Assembly: GCF_027595985.1 (NCBI RefSeq)
Contig: NC_073304.1
Coordinates: 147,015,246 to 147,079,245 of the forward strand
Origin: Sorex araneus
Taxonomy: Eukaryota; Chordata; Mammalia; Eulipotyphla; Soricidae
Direction: 5' to 3'
Length of the DNA: 64,000 nucleotides
Shown here: positions 1 through 11,274 of the stretch, piece by piece
Numbering within the stretch: the first letter of the stretch is position 1
Layout: the number at the start of each line of letters is the position of its first letter
The notes under the pieces: generated by a model
Database searches by the model: none
Told to the model about the DNA's origin: nothing
Seen by the model: only the letters and a program-made list of their open reading frames with translations
Program-made: the position numbers and the translations under genes

Positions 1-1
1 A

Positions 2-520
2 GTGCCAGAACCACAGGGAACCAATCCCAACGAAAAAAACACCATTAAAGACATCACTGCTAAGAAATTCCCAGAGCTTGAGTATGCGGGCATCCAGATC
101 CAAGGAGTCCGAAGGGTGCCAGCTAAAAGGGACCCAAATAAAAAATCCCCAAGGCATATCATAGTCAGAATGATGGATGCCGTGGATAGAGACACAATAC
201 TGCAAGCAGCAAAATCAAAGAAGGAAATCATATACAAAGGAGCACCCCTTAGATTCACAGCAGACCTATCACAGGAAACCTTCCAAGCCCGAAGACAATG
301 GTGGGATATAGTGAAAAAACTCAATGAAATGAATGCCTCACCAAGAATACTTTACCTGGCTCACGGAGAAACAACAGCTCAGGAACTTCATAGACTCAAG
401 ACCAAATGTAAAAGAAGGACTAAAAGGGCTATTATAAGACAAGGAAAAACCCTACAAGAACAACAAACCCTACAAAAAGATGGCACAAAATCCCAGGACA
501 ATAATTTCTCTCAATGTTAA
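2..520 (+). CDS. L1 ORF1p, C-terminal part (partial at window edge)
   Basis: This is an uninterrupted frame of 172 residues to a TAA at 518-520. L1 ORF1p is an RNA-binding trimeric chaperone needed for L1 mobility. The segment covers the RRM (around residues 25-80 here, with IQIQGVRRVP and PRHIIVRMMD) and the C-terminal domain (TADLSQETFQARRQWW). The coiled coil would lie left of the window. It is not a host gene. The last 41 nt overlap the ATG of ORF2 at 480 in another frame. Whether the protein is still functional cannot be judged because the 5' part is missing. Confidence 0.9.
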   Translation: MPEPQGTNPNEKNTIKDITAKKFPELEYAGIQIQGVRRVPAKRDPNKKSPRHIIVRMMDAVDRDTILQAAKSKKEIIYKGAPLRFTADLSQETFQARRQWWDIVKKLNEMNASPRILYLAHGETTAQELHRLKTKCKRRTKRAIIRQGKTLQEQQTLQKDGTKSQDNNFSQC

Positions 521-3500
521 TGGTTTAAATGTACCAATTAAGAGGCACAAAGTGGCAAAATGGATTCGGAAACTAAACCCAACTTTCTGCTGCCTACAAG
601 GAACACATCTGAATAGCCAGAACAAACACAGACTCAAAGTCAAAGGATGGAAAAAAAAAATAAAAACAAAGTCAAAGGATGGAAAACAATCCTGCAAGCA
701 AACAACTCCCTCAAAAAAGCTGGGGTGGCCGTACTAGTATCCGACAACATAGATTTCAGGCTGAAAAAGATCAGAAGAGACAGCGAGGCCATTTTCTACT
801 CATCAAGGGATATGTACAACAGGAAGAAATCACACTCTTAAACATATATGCACCTAATGAACGACCAGATAAATACTTGAAAGAACTCCTAACAGAATTT
901 AAGGGGGACATAACTAGCACCTGATAGTAATTGGAGACTTCAACACTGCCTTATCACCTCTGCACAGGTCGACAATAACAACACTCAGCAAGGAAACAAT
1001 GGGTCTGAAGGAAGAAATGGAGGAGACAGGGCTAATAGACCTATACAGGGCTATACACCCCAAAAAGAAAGAATACACATTCTTTTCCAGCACACATGGA
1101 ACGTTTTCCAAAACAGACCACGTTCTGGGCCACAAATTATACCTTAATAGAATCGGGAAGACAGAAATTGCATCAACTATCTTTTCAGACCATAATGCAC
1201 TGAAGATGGAAGTTAATCACACACAGACGCGGAGAGCCAAATCAAACACCTGGAAATTAAACAACTCTCTGTTGAACAATGAGTGGGTCACGAAGGAAAT
1301 CAAGGAAGAAATCAAAAAATACCTCGAAACAAATGAGAATGAAGACACAAGCTACCAGAACCTATGGGACGCAGCTAAAGCTGTGTTAAGGGGAATAGTT
1401 ATAGCTCTGCAAGCTTTCCTAAGGAAGAAAGGGCCTATATAGATAGCCTGACTTCACAGCTCAAGATCTTAGAAGAGGACCAGCAAAAGGAACCCAAACC
1501 AGATTGAAAGAAAGAAATAATAAAACTCAGAGCAGAAATTAATGACATGGAAACCCAAAAAACAATCCAAAAGATCAATGAAACAAAGAGCTGGTTCTTC
1601 GAGAAAATAAATAAGACTGATAAACCGCTAGCAAGACTCACAAAGAAAGAGAGAGGGAGAACTCTAATAAACTGAATCAGAAATGAAAAGGGGGACATCA
1701 CAACAGAAACCGAGGAGATTCAAAAGATCATCAGAGACTACTTTGAAAGTCTGTATGCCACAAAACAAGAGAACCTAAAAGAAATGGACGAATTCCTTGA
1801 TTCCTACAATCTCCCAATACTGAACCAAGACTTGAAGTACCTGAATAGGCCCCAAAATATCAAGGAAATCAAAACTGTAATCAAAAGTCTCCCCAAAAAC
1901 AAAAGCCCAGGTCCAGACGGATTCACTGGTGAATTCTTCCAAACATTTAAAGAAGACTTGCTGCCAGTTCTTCTCAAGCTTTTCCAGGAAACTGAAAAGA
2001 CAGGAACCCTCCCAAACAGTTTTTATGAGGCACATATCTCCCTAATACCAAAAGCAAACAAAGACACCACTAAAAGAAAACTATAGACCAATATCCCTGA
2101 TGAATACCGATGCGAAGACCCTCAACAAAATACTAGCAAATAGAATCCAACAACTCATCAAAAAGATCATACACCATGATTAAGTGGGATTCATCCCGGG
2201 GATGCAAGGATGGTTTAACATTCGAAAATCAATCAACATAATCCATCATATCAAAAAAAGTAAAGATAAAAACATATGATCATATCAATAGATGCAGAGA
2301 AACCATTTGATAAGATCCAACATCCATTCATGATGAAAACTCTCACCAAAATGGGTTTTAGCAGAGCTTTCCTCAAGATAGTCAAAGCCATCTACCACAA
2401 ACCTATGGCAAGCTTTATCATCAATGGGGAAAAACTAAGGGCCTTTCCTCTAAGATCGGGGACAAGACAAGGATGCCCACTCTCACCACTTCTCTTCAAT
2501 ATAGTACTGGAAGTACTAGCAATAGCCATTAGGCAAGAAAAAGATATTAAGGGCATTCAGATAGGAAAGGAAGAAGTCAAACTCTCACTATTCACAGACG
2601 ATATGATACTATATCTAGAGAAGCTTAAAACCTCTACTAAGAAACTCTTAGAAACAATTGACCTGTACAGTAAAGTCGCAGGCTATAAAATCAATACCCA
2701 AAAAACCACGGCCTTCCTATATGCAAACAATGAGACACAGGAAAGGGACATGAAAAAAGCAATCCCATTTACAATCTTGCCCCAGAAAATCAAATACCTC
2801 GGAATCAGCTTAACTAAAGAAGTAAAGGACCTCTACAAAGAAAACTATAAAACGCTACTCCATAAAATAAAAGAGGACATGAGGAAATAGAAACATATCC
2901 CCTGCTCATGGATAGGGAGAATCAACATTGTCAAAATGGCAATACTCCCCAAAGCACTATACAGATTTAACGCGATCCCTATAAGGATACCCATGACATT
3001 CTTCAAAGAAATGGATCAAGCAATCCTGAAATTCATATGGAACAATAAACGCCCACGGATAGCTAAAACAATTCTTGGGAAAAAGATGATGGGAGTCATC
3101 ACCCTCCCCAACCATAAACTTTACTACAAAGCAGTAATAAAACAGCATGGTACTGGAACAAAGGCAGAGCCGTAGACCAATGGAACAGAGCGGAATATCC
3201 CTACACACAACCCCAAATGTATGATCACTTAATATTTGATGATAAGGGGGCAGGAAATATGAAGTGGAGCAAAGAAAGCCTCTTCAACAAATGGTGCTGG
3301 CATAACTGGATAACCACATGCAAAAGAATGGGCTTAGACCTCGACTTGACTCCATGCACAAAAATCAGATCAAAATGGATTAAAGACCTCAACATCAGAC
3401 CACAATCCATAAGGTACATTGAAGAGAGTGTCGGCAAAATCCTTCACGATATTGAAGCTAAAGGTATCTTCAAAGATGACACAGAACTAAGCAATCTAGT

Positions 3501-4043
3501 AAAAAAAGAGATAAACAAATGGGACTATATTAAAATAAGAAGCTTCTGCACCGCAAAAGACACAGTGACCAGAATACAAAGGCAATCTACAGAATGGGAA
3601 AGGATATTCACCCAATACCTATCCGATAAAGGGTTGATATCAAGGGTATATAAAGCACTGGTTGAACTCTACAAGAAGAAAACATCCAACCCCATCAGAA
3701 AATGGGGTGAAGAAATGAACAGAAACTTTTCCAAGGAAGAGATATGAATGGTTAAAAGGTACATGAAAAATGCTCTGCATCACTAATCATCAAAGATATG
3801 CAGATCAAAACAACCATGAGATACCACCTCACACCACAGAGACTAGCACACATCCAAAAGAACAAAAGCAACTGCTGTTTGAGAGGATGTTGGGAGAAAG
3901 GGACCCTCCTGCACTGCTGGTGGGAATGCCGACTGGTTCAGCTCTTTTGGAAAACAATATGGACGCTTCTCAAAAAATTAGAAATTGAGCTCCCATTTGA
4001 TCCAGCAATACCACTTCTGGGAATATATCCTGGAGAAACATAA
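480..4043 (+). pseudogene. L1 ORF2p, broken by frameshifts and stops
   Basis: ORF2p carries the L1 endonuclease and reverse transcriptase. The first segment (480-737) opens with MAQNPRTIISLNVNGLN, the usual start of the APE-type endonuclease. The frame is lost near 650-690, where a 20-bp block is duplicated. Further pieces continue in other frames: endonuclease at 999-1442 (including the SDHNALK block), early RT at 1784-2086 ([16 protein letters not shown]), RT core at 2276-2890, and C-terminal parts at 2936-3175, 3217-3747 and 3798-4043 ([30 protein letters not shown]). The RT box reads FTDD where active L1s usually have FADD. At least six interruptions are visible, so no functional product is expected. 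Confidence 0.93.
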
Positions 4044-4602
4044 AAGTATAGTTGAAATGACATCTGCACTTATATGTTCATCATGACACTGTTTACAATA
4101 GCCAGAACCTGGAAAAAACCCGAGTGCCCAAGAGCAGATGACTGGTTAAAGAAACTCTGGTACATCTATACAATGGAATAGTATGCACCTGTTAGAAAAG
4201 ATGAAGTCATGAACTTTGCATATAAGTGGATCAACATGAAAAGTATCATGCTAAGTGAAATGAGTCAGAAAGAGAGGGACAGACATAGAAAGATTGCACT
4301 TATCTGTGGAATATAAAGTAACAGAGTAGGAGACTAATAGCCAAGAATAGTAGTATGCAATACCAGGAGGTTGACTCCATAGCTTGGAACTTGGCCTCAC
4401 ACGCTGGGGGAAAGTCATACCAAATGGAGAAGGGAACACCAAGTAAATTGTGAGTGGAGATCACATGTGGTAAGGGAAATGGGCGCTGAAAGTGGACTAG
4501 TGACCGAACATGATGGCCACTCAATACCCCTATTGCAGACCAGAACACCCAAAAGGAGAGAGAGAGAACAAATTGGAATGCCCTGCCAGAGAGGCGGGTT
4601 GG

Positions 4603-4642
4603 GTGGGGGGATGGGATTGGGGGGTGGGAGGGATACTGGTTC
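4603..4642 (+). other. G-quadruplex-prone run in L1 3' UTR
   Basis: Six G-runs of three to six Gs, separated by one to four bases, lie in the L1 3' UTR just upstream of the tail. A G-rich, quadruplex-forming 3' UTR is a known conserved trait of mammalian L1s. Folding here is inferred from sequence only. Confidence 0.7.
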
Positions 4643-4798
4643 ATTGGTGGTGGAGAATGGACACTGGTGGAGGGATGGGCTCCCGAACACTGCATGAGGG
4701 AAAAGCAAGCACAAAATGTTTGAATTTGTAACTGTACCCTCACTGTGACTAATTTAAAATTTTTTTAAAAATTAAAAAAAAGAAAGAAAGAAAGAAAG

Positions 4799-6310
4799 GT
4801 GTCAGCCTGTGTTCCCCTTCCTTTAATGGGGATTTTACATTTTTAGAACATTTTAAACTCCCTGAAAACCTATTAAGTCCAGCCCTGTCATCTTCTTGAT
4901 TCTTTGACTTGTTTTCAAGTCGATACACATATTTAAGCACCGTTAGTCTGTCACCCAATGTCTTCTGTCATGCCACCTTTCTATCATCTACAGATCTGGC
5001 AAACTAAAACATCATCATTTGCTAAGTTACTAAACATGCTTAAAAAAAACCCAAAAAGAGATAGGACTAAGTCTTAGCCTTTTCATGCACATTAATCATT
5101 TCTCTACAGGTTGGCAATGTTTCACTAAACAATACAACTGGGGCCTCTAGATAATACTAGTCTGATAACACAGTAAAAATACTGACTAAACACTTATGCT
5201 ATGCTTAGTACTTATCATTCTTTATCATAATTTTCATTCTATCACTTTTTTCCATTTCCAAACCATAGAGGGCTATGGTTACGTGTCAGGAAGTGAGGTA
5301 GAAACCAGTATCACTCTCCTAGCCTGAGTGTGAAGGAAATGTAAGTGGTGAAACAATTGGCCAGTGAGGAAAGGGGTGTTAGAACATGTACCCTGCAAAG
5401 GAGGTTCAAGGAATACAGCACTTAGAACATGCTACTATTAAGGTATTTCTTAATATATGTAATATATATTGTTTTAATAACATATAACATATATGTAATA
5501 TTTTAATACATTTACATCATTTTCTAATCCAGCTTTATGAAGTTTGGAAACACACACACACACACACCCCTAGAAAATTTCTCTGAACACTTTATCAAAG
5601 AACTCCAGAGTTGCTTCTAATAAAATTATTAGAAATAATTTTCTAATTTCCACATGTTCATCATGGTGCCATGTTTCAGTTTAATAAAGACCTTTTACGT
5701 TCCTCTGAGAGACAAGTTCAGGTTCCTCACCAGATAATGAAATTCTCTCTCTATTCCTCTCTCATGGATCCAGCTTCATAAATATTCTCATTTCAGATTA
5801 CAATTATCTTTACTAAGTTACAAACTGCTGGTCAGTGTTAATTCTAGCTGATATCATGATATCATACAGCTGGGATTTGCAACTTACATTTGGAGAAGCC
5901 CTTCTCATAAATACTTTTTACAAATGGAATGGTTGAGTTTCACAATATTTCACTGTGTTTAAATAACAACAAAATGTTTCAAGGCTTGTAATTTAAGAAA
6001 ATAAGCGCAAAGAAGAAAGAAAAACCAGATCCTGAACTTTTTCTGTTCCTATTTCAAAGAAACATTTGCACTTTGGTTTTATTCAGAAATAAATTTCATT
6101 TCAGAATTTCAACATATACTGAGAAGTATATTTAAAAAATTCATGATTAATGTTAAATCATGAGCAAGAGATTTCTAGTTTAGATAAAAAGCATTGTTTT
6201 TACAAGGATTATCTGTACAAGAAAATATCCAGTCAGGAACAAGCTATCAAATCGCCGACAATATATATACCATTTAAGATTCTTAAACACAGAGGCATTT
6301 TACAGAGAGC
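4799..6310. other. GDAP2 intron 3 segment, no feature recognised
   Basis: This is AT-rich sequence between the L1 tail and the first SINE. The only clear feature is a (CA)9 microsatellite at 5550-5567. I looked on the minus strand for GDAP2 exon 4, which in the human gene continues the macrodomain, and saw no convincing match. Exon 4 is probably left of the window. Confidence 0.5.
5550..5567. repeat. (CA)n microsatellite
   Basis: Nine CA dinucleotides, uninterrupted. Confidence 0.9.
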
Positions 6311-6324
6311 AGTTTCAGTTCATT

Positions 6325-6533
6325 GGGGCTGGAGCGATAGCACAGCAGAAAATGACGGACCTGGAGCTATAGCACAGCGGGTAGGGCATTTGCCTTGCAC
6401 ACAGACGACCCGGGTTCGATTCCCAGCATCCCCTATGGTCCCCCGAGCACCGCCAGGAGTGATTCCTGAGTGCAGAGCCAGGAGTAATAACCCCTAAGCA
6501 TTGCTGGGTGTGACCCAAAAAGGAAAAAAAAAA
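6325..6533 (+). mobile_element. tRNA-derived SINE, type A, with doubled head
   Basis: The full consensus body is present, from GGGGCTGGAGCGATAGCACAGC to GTGTGACCCAAAAAG and poly(A). The pol III A-box-like segment occurs twice, at 6325-6346 and about 6360-6380. Target-site duplications AGTTTCAGTTCAT (6311-6323) and AGTTTTAGTTCAT (6534-6546) bound it. Confidence 0.93.
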
Positions 6534-6584
6534 AGTTTTAGTTCATAACACAATGTGAAGTTTAAAAAAAAAATTGTTTTTGCT

Positions 6585-6760
6585 TTATTTTGGGGCCAGT
6601 CAACAATGCTCAGAGCTTACTACTGGTTTTGTGCACAGGGATCACTCCTAGAGAGGCTCAAGGGGTCATATGAATGCCAGGGGGAGAACCCAAACCCAGG
6701 TTGGCTGCATGCAAGGCAAATACCTTACCTACTGTACTATCTATCTCTCCACCACCTTCA
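6585..6760 (-). mobile_element. SINE type A, diverged, antisense
   Basis: The reverse complement follows the type A body (CATGCAAGGCAAATACC near the head end and GGGATCACTCCT in the body), with many substitutions. It is an old copy. Confidence 0.75.
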
Positions 6761-6819
6761 AAAAATTATTTTACATAGTAACTATATATACATTTGTTAT
6801 ATTTGATATATACATATCT

Positions 6820-7078
6820 CTCAGAGAGTCCGGCAAGCTACTGAGAGTATCCGGCCCGCACAGCAGAACCTGGCAAGCTACCCATGGTGTATTCAATATG
6901 CCAAAAACAGTAATGATAAGCCTCATTCCCCTGACCCTGAAAGAGCCTCCAATCGTTGGGAAAGATGAGTAAGAAGAGGCTGCTAAAATCTCAGGGCTTA
7001 GTGTCATAGAGACATAACTGGTGCCTGCTCGAGTAAATTGACAGTGATACAGTGATACAGTAACAATAAAAATAAATT
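6820..7078 (+). mobile_element. SINE type B, 5'-truncated
   Basis: The copy lacks the tRNA head and starts at CTCAGAGAGTCCGGCAAGC. It carries the type B body motif TATGCCAAAAACAGTAA and ends in an 8-nt tandem tail (CAGTGATA)2 followed by A-rich sequence. TACATATCT repeats at 6811-6819 and 7079-7087 as a target-site duplication. It lies about 100 bp downstream (in the GDAP2 sense) of GDAP2 exon 3. Confidence 0.85.
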
Positions 7079-7176
7079 TACATATCTTCCTCACCTGCAA
7101 AACATTCTTTTTCAAGGTAAAAGGTATTACAATAATTATTTTCCAAGTGATAACAAACCTATGAAATTTCAATCAC

Positions 7177-7316
7177 CTTTAAGTTTCTGGAGGTCCTCCT
7201 TCAAATCAGGCCCTGCGAGCATGAAGATACTTTCTGACACGGGATTCTTATCGGTAAGACTTTCATTGCTGGTATTCACAATAGCTGTACAGTTCAGTAA
7301 TGCCACATCTCCTTTC
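7177..7316 (-). CDS. GDAP2: GDAP2 coding exon 3 (macrodomain start)
   Basis: The minus strand reads GDVALLNCTAIVNTSNESL and then SIFMLAGPDL, the start of the macrodomain (ADP-ribose/O-acetyl-ADP-ribose fold) of ganglioside-induced differentiation-associated protein 2. The block with N, A, I, V and N in LNCTAIVNTSNE is the conserved nucleotide-binding segment of macrodomains. The exon is 140 nt. Its acceptor is CTCAG with the exon beginning at 7316, and its donor is AAAG|GTGATT with the intron starting at 7176. It begins one base into the reading frame and completes the split Trp codon of exon 2. The downstream exons (rest of the macrodomain and the C-terminal CRAL-TRIO/SEC14-like lobe) are not in the window. 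The protein matches the human one, as I recall it, almost residue for residue. Confidence 0.95.
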
Positions 7317-7460
7317 CTGAGGAAACAAGAAATAATACTAGTGTGAGGAAGAAGAGGTAGGTAAGAAAACTAGTTTCAAATTGTTACAAAAATCTATCCT
7401 TATTCCTTAACGATCTTGATTTGTTAGCTTACAAACTATGCAAGAGTAGAAAAACAGCAC

Positions 7461-7575
7461 TCTCTCTCTCTAAATATATATGTCTATATCTATACACACA
7501 TATACATATATATCTACACCTATATACAGACACATAAGATATAGACAGGTATACCTATATCTATCTATATAATAG
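7461..7575. repeat. Interrupted (TC)/(TA)/(TATC) microsatellite
   Basis: CT dinucleotides at the start run into a degenerate TATA/TATC/CACA tract that fills the short intron between GDAP2 exons 3 and 2. Confidence 0.75.
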
Positions 7576-7840
7576 TCCACTGGAAAACCAGCACAAAATC
7601 AACTAGTGAACTGATAAACCAGATGTGGTAAATTATACAATAGAATATCATTTGGCCTTATAAGGAGCAAAACATGTATTCATATTATAACACAGATGAA
7701 TCTTAATAGCACTGTGCTAAGTCACAACTGGTTCTATTTACACGAAACAGGCGAGCCTATAGAAACAAAAAGTAAATCAGTAGAAGGCTAGGAGTTACCA
7801 AAAGAGTTTAGAAAAAATTAGAGTTGAATCCAAGTATTAC

Positions 7841-8073
7841 CAAAGAACCACTTTTCCATTAATATCCTTGTTATAAAGAAAAGGTGATCGAATAGGGTCT
7901 TCCTGAGGTGCCTCAGCTGCTGTGTCCGGAGCGTTTGATCCTTCTTCACATGAGTTGCCCCAGCTTGGAAGCGTTTCCACATCCACGAACTGGGAAGGTG
8001 CACCCAGGGGATCCATGGGATGGGAAATGCAGCTTCCCCAAATCCTCAGCAAGTCAAGATGCACTGGAAAATT
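7841..8073 (-). CDS. GDAP2: GDAP2 exon 2 with start codon (coding 7841-8016)
   Basis: The ATG is at 8016-8014 on the minus strand and begins MDPLGAPSQFVDVETLPSWG, the N-terminus of GDAP2. It continues to SPFLYNKDINGKVVL and a split Trp codon (58 codons plus 2 nt). The donor is CTTTG|GTAATAC (intron from 7840). The acceptor lies in a pyrimidine-rich stretch ending CTAAAGCAG, so the exon probably begins at 8073, leaving a 57-nt piece of 5' UTR. An upstream in-frame codon at 8064 is GTG, not ATG, so the MDPLG start stands. Relative to the human sequence as I remember it, residues 21-40 (NSCEEGSNAPDTAAEAPQED) are the variable part. This is the initiator exon; exon 1 should be non-coding and lie in the CpG island near 17 kb. 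Confidence 0.95.
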
Positions 8074-8260
8074 CTGCTTTAGAAAAAAGAAAGGATTGTT
8101 TTAATAATCAGATACTTTACTTCTATTAGAGAAAATAACAAAACTCTATTGTCAAGTGCTTCCATTATGCACCATATGAATATGATTACTTAGTCCATGA
8201 AAATCAATGTATAACAAAGATTGCTACAACCTAAATATTTTTTTAATCTTTAAAACCTTT

Positions 8261-8437
8261 TTTTTTTTTTTTTGCTTTTTGGGTCACACCCAATAATGCA
8301 TAAGGGTTACTCCTGGCTCTGAGCTCAGGAATTACTCCTGGTGGTGCTCAAGGGACCATATGGGATACTGGGAATCGAACCCGGGTCGGCCGCATGCAAG
8401 GCAAACGCCCTACCCGCTGTGCTATTGCTCCAGCCCC
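8261..8437 (-). mobile_element. SINE type A, antisense, nearly full length
   Basis: A poly(T) run is followed by GCTTTTTGGGTCACACCCAA, then CGAACCCGGGTCGGCCGCAT and GCTCCAGCCCC. This is the reverse complement of the consensus, little diverged. Confidence 0.93.
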
Positions 8438-8451
8438 CTATAACAGATTTT

Positions 8452-8640
8452 TTAATGTGGTAAATATCATTTTTTAAAATTGAATCACAGAGAGATACAC
8501 AGTTAACAAAGTTGTTCATGATTGGGTTTTAATCATATAATGCTCCAACACCCATCCCTTCAACAGCGTACATTTCTAACCACCAATGTCCCCAGTTTCC
8601 ATCTCACCCACCTGTGCCTGCCTGCCTGCCACCCTCCCTC
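8452..8640 (-). mobile_element. L1 3' end fragment, antisense
   Basis: The sequence TTGAATCACAGAGAG, then TTCATGATTGGGTTTTAATCAT, then CCAACACCCATCCCTTC is the reverse complement of the L1 3' UTR end also seen at 49822-49928. It is an old 5'-truncated copy directly next to the SINE. Confidence 0.8.
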
Positions 8641-9743
8641 CCTCCTTTTCTCTACTTTTGCCACAGCTTTTCTAAAATAGGAAAAGGGATTACTTAAGCA
8701 TAAATCTTTTCCAAAAATTTCAGCTATAAAATAATCCCATGGTCCCACCAGTCTTACTTCCCAGACACAAGACCATTCATTAAACACAATGTGTCTGCTC
8801 CTGTGTGTGTGTGTGTATCTGTGTACCTGTGTGTGTGTTGTGGGGAAGGGGAGGGGACTCTAGGTGCTTCAAAATAGACAAAGATAAATGATATGTACAA
8901 TTTAGGGCAGTCTAATAAAGTGACAAGTCAATTAAGACAAAGAGGTGGAGAGGTGACTGCAATTAAGCTAAAGTAGTGAAAAGTCTGCACTAAATACAGG
9001 TAATAAAGGGACATGGGTTTGATGGCCAAAGGAAGAATGAGTAGGGCTGGGCAATGCGTAGGGTTAGGTGTATGAGACACTGATGTGGTAGAATGCTCGG
9101 ACTAAATGCAGAAATTAAACGAAGCGGGTGACTAGAAGACACAGAAAAATATTGCAGAGAGGTCATGGAAAACATAACACATCAAAAGTGTATTTAACTT
9201 GCCAACGAGGCAGACAGCTGCATGTATTAATTCAATAAATCTATGTAAGCATCTACTTGGGGTCAGGTGTTGTTTCAGGGTCTGGAGATAAAGCGATGAG
9301 TAAGACTGAGCAAGTTCCTTACTTAATTTAACTTACTGAACTTCAATATCCTAGAGAGATGACGGAGATAAATGATAAACATGCCAGCAGGTTTGTTGGC
9401 TGAAAGACTGGAGGCAACACATAGAAAAAGTGGTAACTGTAGAGGGAGCTCAATAAAGGGAGAGAGCAAGCGCTGAGAAGTTCTGGGGAGTGTTTTAGGC
9501 AGAGAAAACAGCATGTGAGAAGACCCAAGGGCAGGAAGGACCTTAGTGTTTTCAAAGTACAAGATCTATGTGGCCAGAGCAGAATAAAACAGCTAAAGAG
9601 TAGGAAGTGATGAGGTTGCGAGGATATGAGCAGCTAATGCAGTTTGTCCATTCATTTTAAGAAGTTTAAATCTTATTCTAAATATCACAGGAGTCTACCA
9701 GAGAATCTTGATCAAGATTACCTCCTATAAATTGTATTTTATG
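8641..9743. other. GDAP2 intron 1 segment, no feature recognised
   Basis: Unique-looking AT-rich intron sequence, with a short imperfect (GT)n run at 8803-8840. No exon-like reading frame was seen on either strand. Confidence 0.5.
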
Positions 9744-9880
9744 TATTTGGGGTGGGAGAGGCTACCAGCAGCAGTGCTCGAGGGCCACTCCAGCGGTGCA
9801 CAAGGAGTCAGGCAATGCCAGTGACCAGACCTGGGCTTCCCACATGCCACACGTGCGCCCCAGCCCTTCAAGCCATCTTT
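9744..9880 (-). mobile_element. SINE type A remnant, antisense
   Basis: CAGTGCTCGAGGGCCACTCC and CTTCCCACATGCCACACGTG, ending CCCCAGCCC, follow the antisense consensus weakly. Confidence 0.55.
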
Positions 9881-9934
9881 CCAGACCAGACAAAGTAACA
9901 GTTCAAAAGATTATTCTATCAAGAGTGAAGGCAA

Positions 9935-10090
9935 GGGGCTGGAGCGATAGCACAGCGGGTAGGGCATTTGCCTTGCACGCGGCCGACTGGGGCTCGATTC
10001 CCAGCATCCATATGGTCCCTTGAGCACCGCCAGGAGTAATTCCTGAGCTCAGAGCCAGGAGTAACCCTTGCGCATCACTGGGTGTGACCA

Positions 10091-10119
<29 letters not shown>
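9935..10119 (+). mobile_element. SINE type A, full length
   Basis: The head GGGGCTGGAGCGATAGCACA, the B-box-like GGCTCGATTCCC and a 21-nt poly(A) tail are intact. Target-site duplication: AGAGTGAAGGCAAG before it and AGAGTGAAAGCAAG after it. Confidence 0.95.
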
Positions 10120-10122
<3 letters not shown>

Positions 10123-10648
10123 TGAAAGCAAGACAGTAAACAACTGTTGTGGTCTGGAAGAGATCAGAAAAATGTTGAGAAATGGTAAGATTTGGAATGC
10201 GTTTTGAAGTTTCTTTCAAATGAATACAGAGCAACGGAGTAGCTGACTGCACTGTTCAGAGAAGGCTAGGTTGTGGGGTAGAGTGAAAAAACAATCAAGG
10301 TATTTTTCTTTTCCCATACATTTATTGCTTGAATGCCATTATATATGGCCAAGTATTTATTTCAGATAAAACAAAGCCAGAGCTCAGAGGAAGCTGGAGC
10401 AGCTGAGAGAAATCTGCAAGTCTGAGCACACTAGCACAAAGCTCTGAGACAAGATCACTGGACAAGGTTACCTAAAGATTAAGTGCAAACAGAGAAAAAA
10501 GAACCAAGGGCAAGTCCTCGGGCAAAATATAGATGTCTGTAAGGAGAGTCCAAATGTGAGCACACGAAGAACAGATTAAGACAGTAGGGTAAATATCAGG
10601 AGTGTGCTGCGCTGGTCTAAGGAGAAAGGACAGAAAACATTTCAAGAG
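10120..10648. other. GDAP2 intron 1 segment, no feature recognised
   Basis: No repeat or exon recognised. Confidence 0.45.
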
Positions 10649-10750
10649 GGGCTGGAGAGACAAGACTAGAGTTAAGGTCCGTGCCATGCTTCAAGGCCTA
10701 CCTCTGTGCATCAATGGGTGTGACCCAAAAAAACAGCAAAGAAAAAAAAA
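10649..10750 (+). mobile_element. SINE type A with internal deletion
   Basis: The head GGGGCTGGAGAGACA and the tail GGGTGTGACCCAAAAAAACA are present, but about 80 bp of the body are missing. Confidence 0.8.
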
Positions 10751-11274
10751 AGGAATGCAGGCACCATAAAAGATGTGCTGGAGTAAAACACGAGTGTCCC
10801 TAAAGGCTCAGTGACATCTAGCTGGCTCAGCAAATTTGATGTTACCAGTAACTGAAAATAACAGGAACACATAGATGATCAGGAAATGTAAAGTTCTTAC
10901 TGCAGATTTTCTGTATGGCCCTGATGTCTGCTGTTACAGCTAAGAAGAATAAGCATGCCTTTGACACCAAATTCCTTAGTGCTTCTTGCTAAAATGAGAG
11001 GTAGGAAATGTGGTAATTAATCTCAGAAAGGCCTTGGAGACTATGCTATGATAAAACTATGACAATTCTATCTCTATGTGTACAGTAAGTGTGTGTATCT
11101 ATTGTATGTCTCACACAACATCAAACCAGGGCCTTACTCATATGAGGCATATGACTTAGCACTGAAGTTCTCTCTTTAAAAGTTGAAAAAAGAACAAATG
11201 TTCACCATGCTCAGAGTCCATGGCTGAGCTGCCTAAAGCTCAGTGGAACAGGACTTCTCATAAAATCATAATTT

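Larger units (their letters stand above)
1..4798 (+). mobile_element. L1 (LINE-1) retrotransposon, 5' end outside window
   Basis: This is a plus-strand L1 cut by the left window edge. In order it holds the ORF1p C-terminal half, ORF2 (endonuclease, reverse transcriptase, C-terminal segment), a G-rich 3' UTR (about 4050-4750) and an A-rich tail ending in a GAAA microsatellite (4756-4798). The translated ORF1 part reads RHIIVRMMDA and LRFTADLSQETFQARR, as in the mammalian L1 ORF1p RRM and C-terminal domain. ORF2 holds the RT motifs [14 protein letters not shown] and [10 protein letters not shown]. Several stops and frameshifts make it dead. It lies in or beyond intron 3 of the minus-strand GDAP2 gene, so it is antisense to GDAP2. 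Confidence 0.95.

Noticed and set aside
4799..7160. Search for GDAP2 exon 4
   Set aside because: No minus-strand reading matched the expected macrodomain continuation; it is presumed to lie left of the window.
8017..8064. N-terminal extension of GDAP2 by 16 residues
   Set aside because: The upstream in-frame codon is GTG, not ATG, and the conserved protein begins MDPLG.
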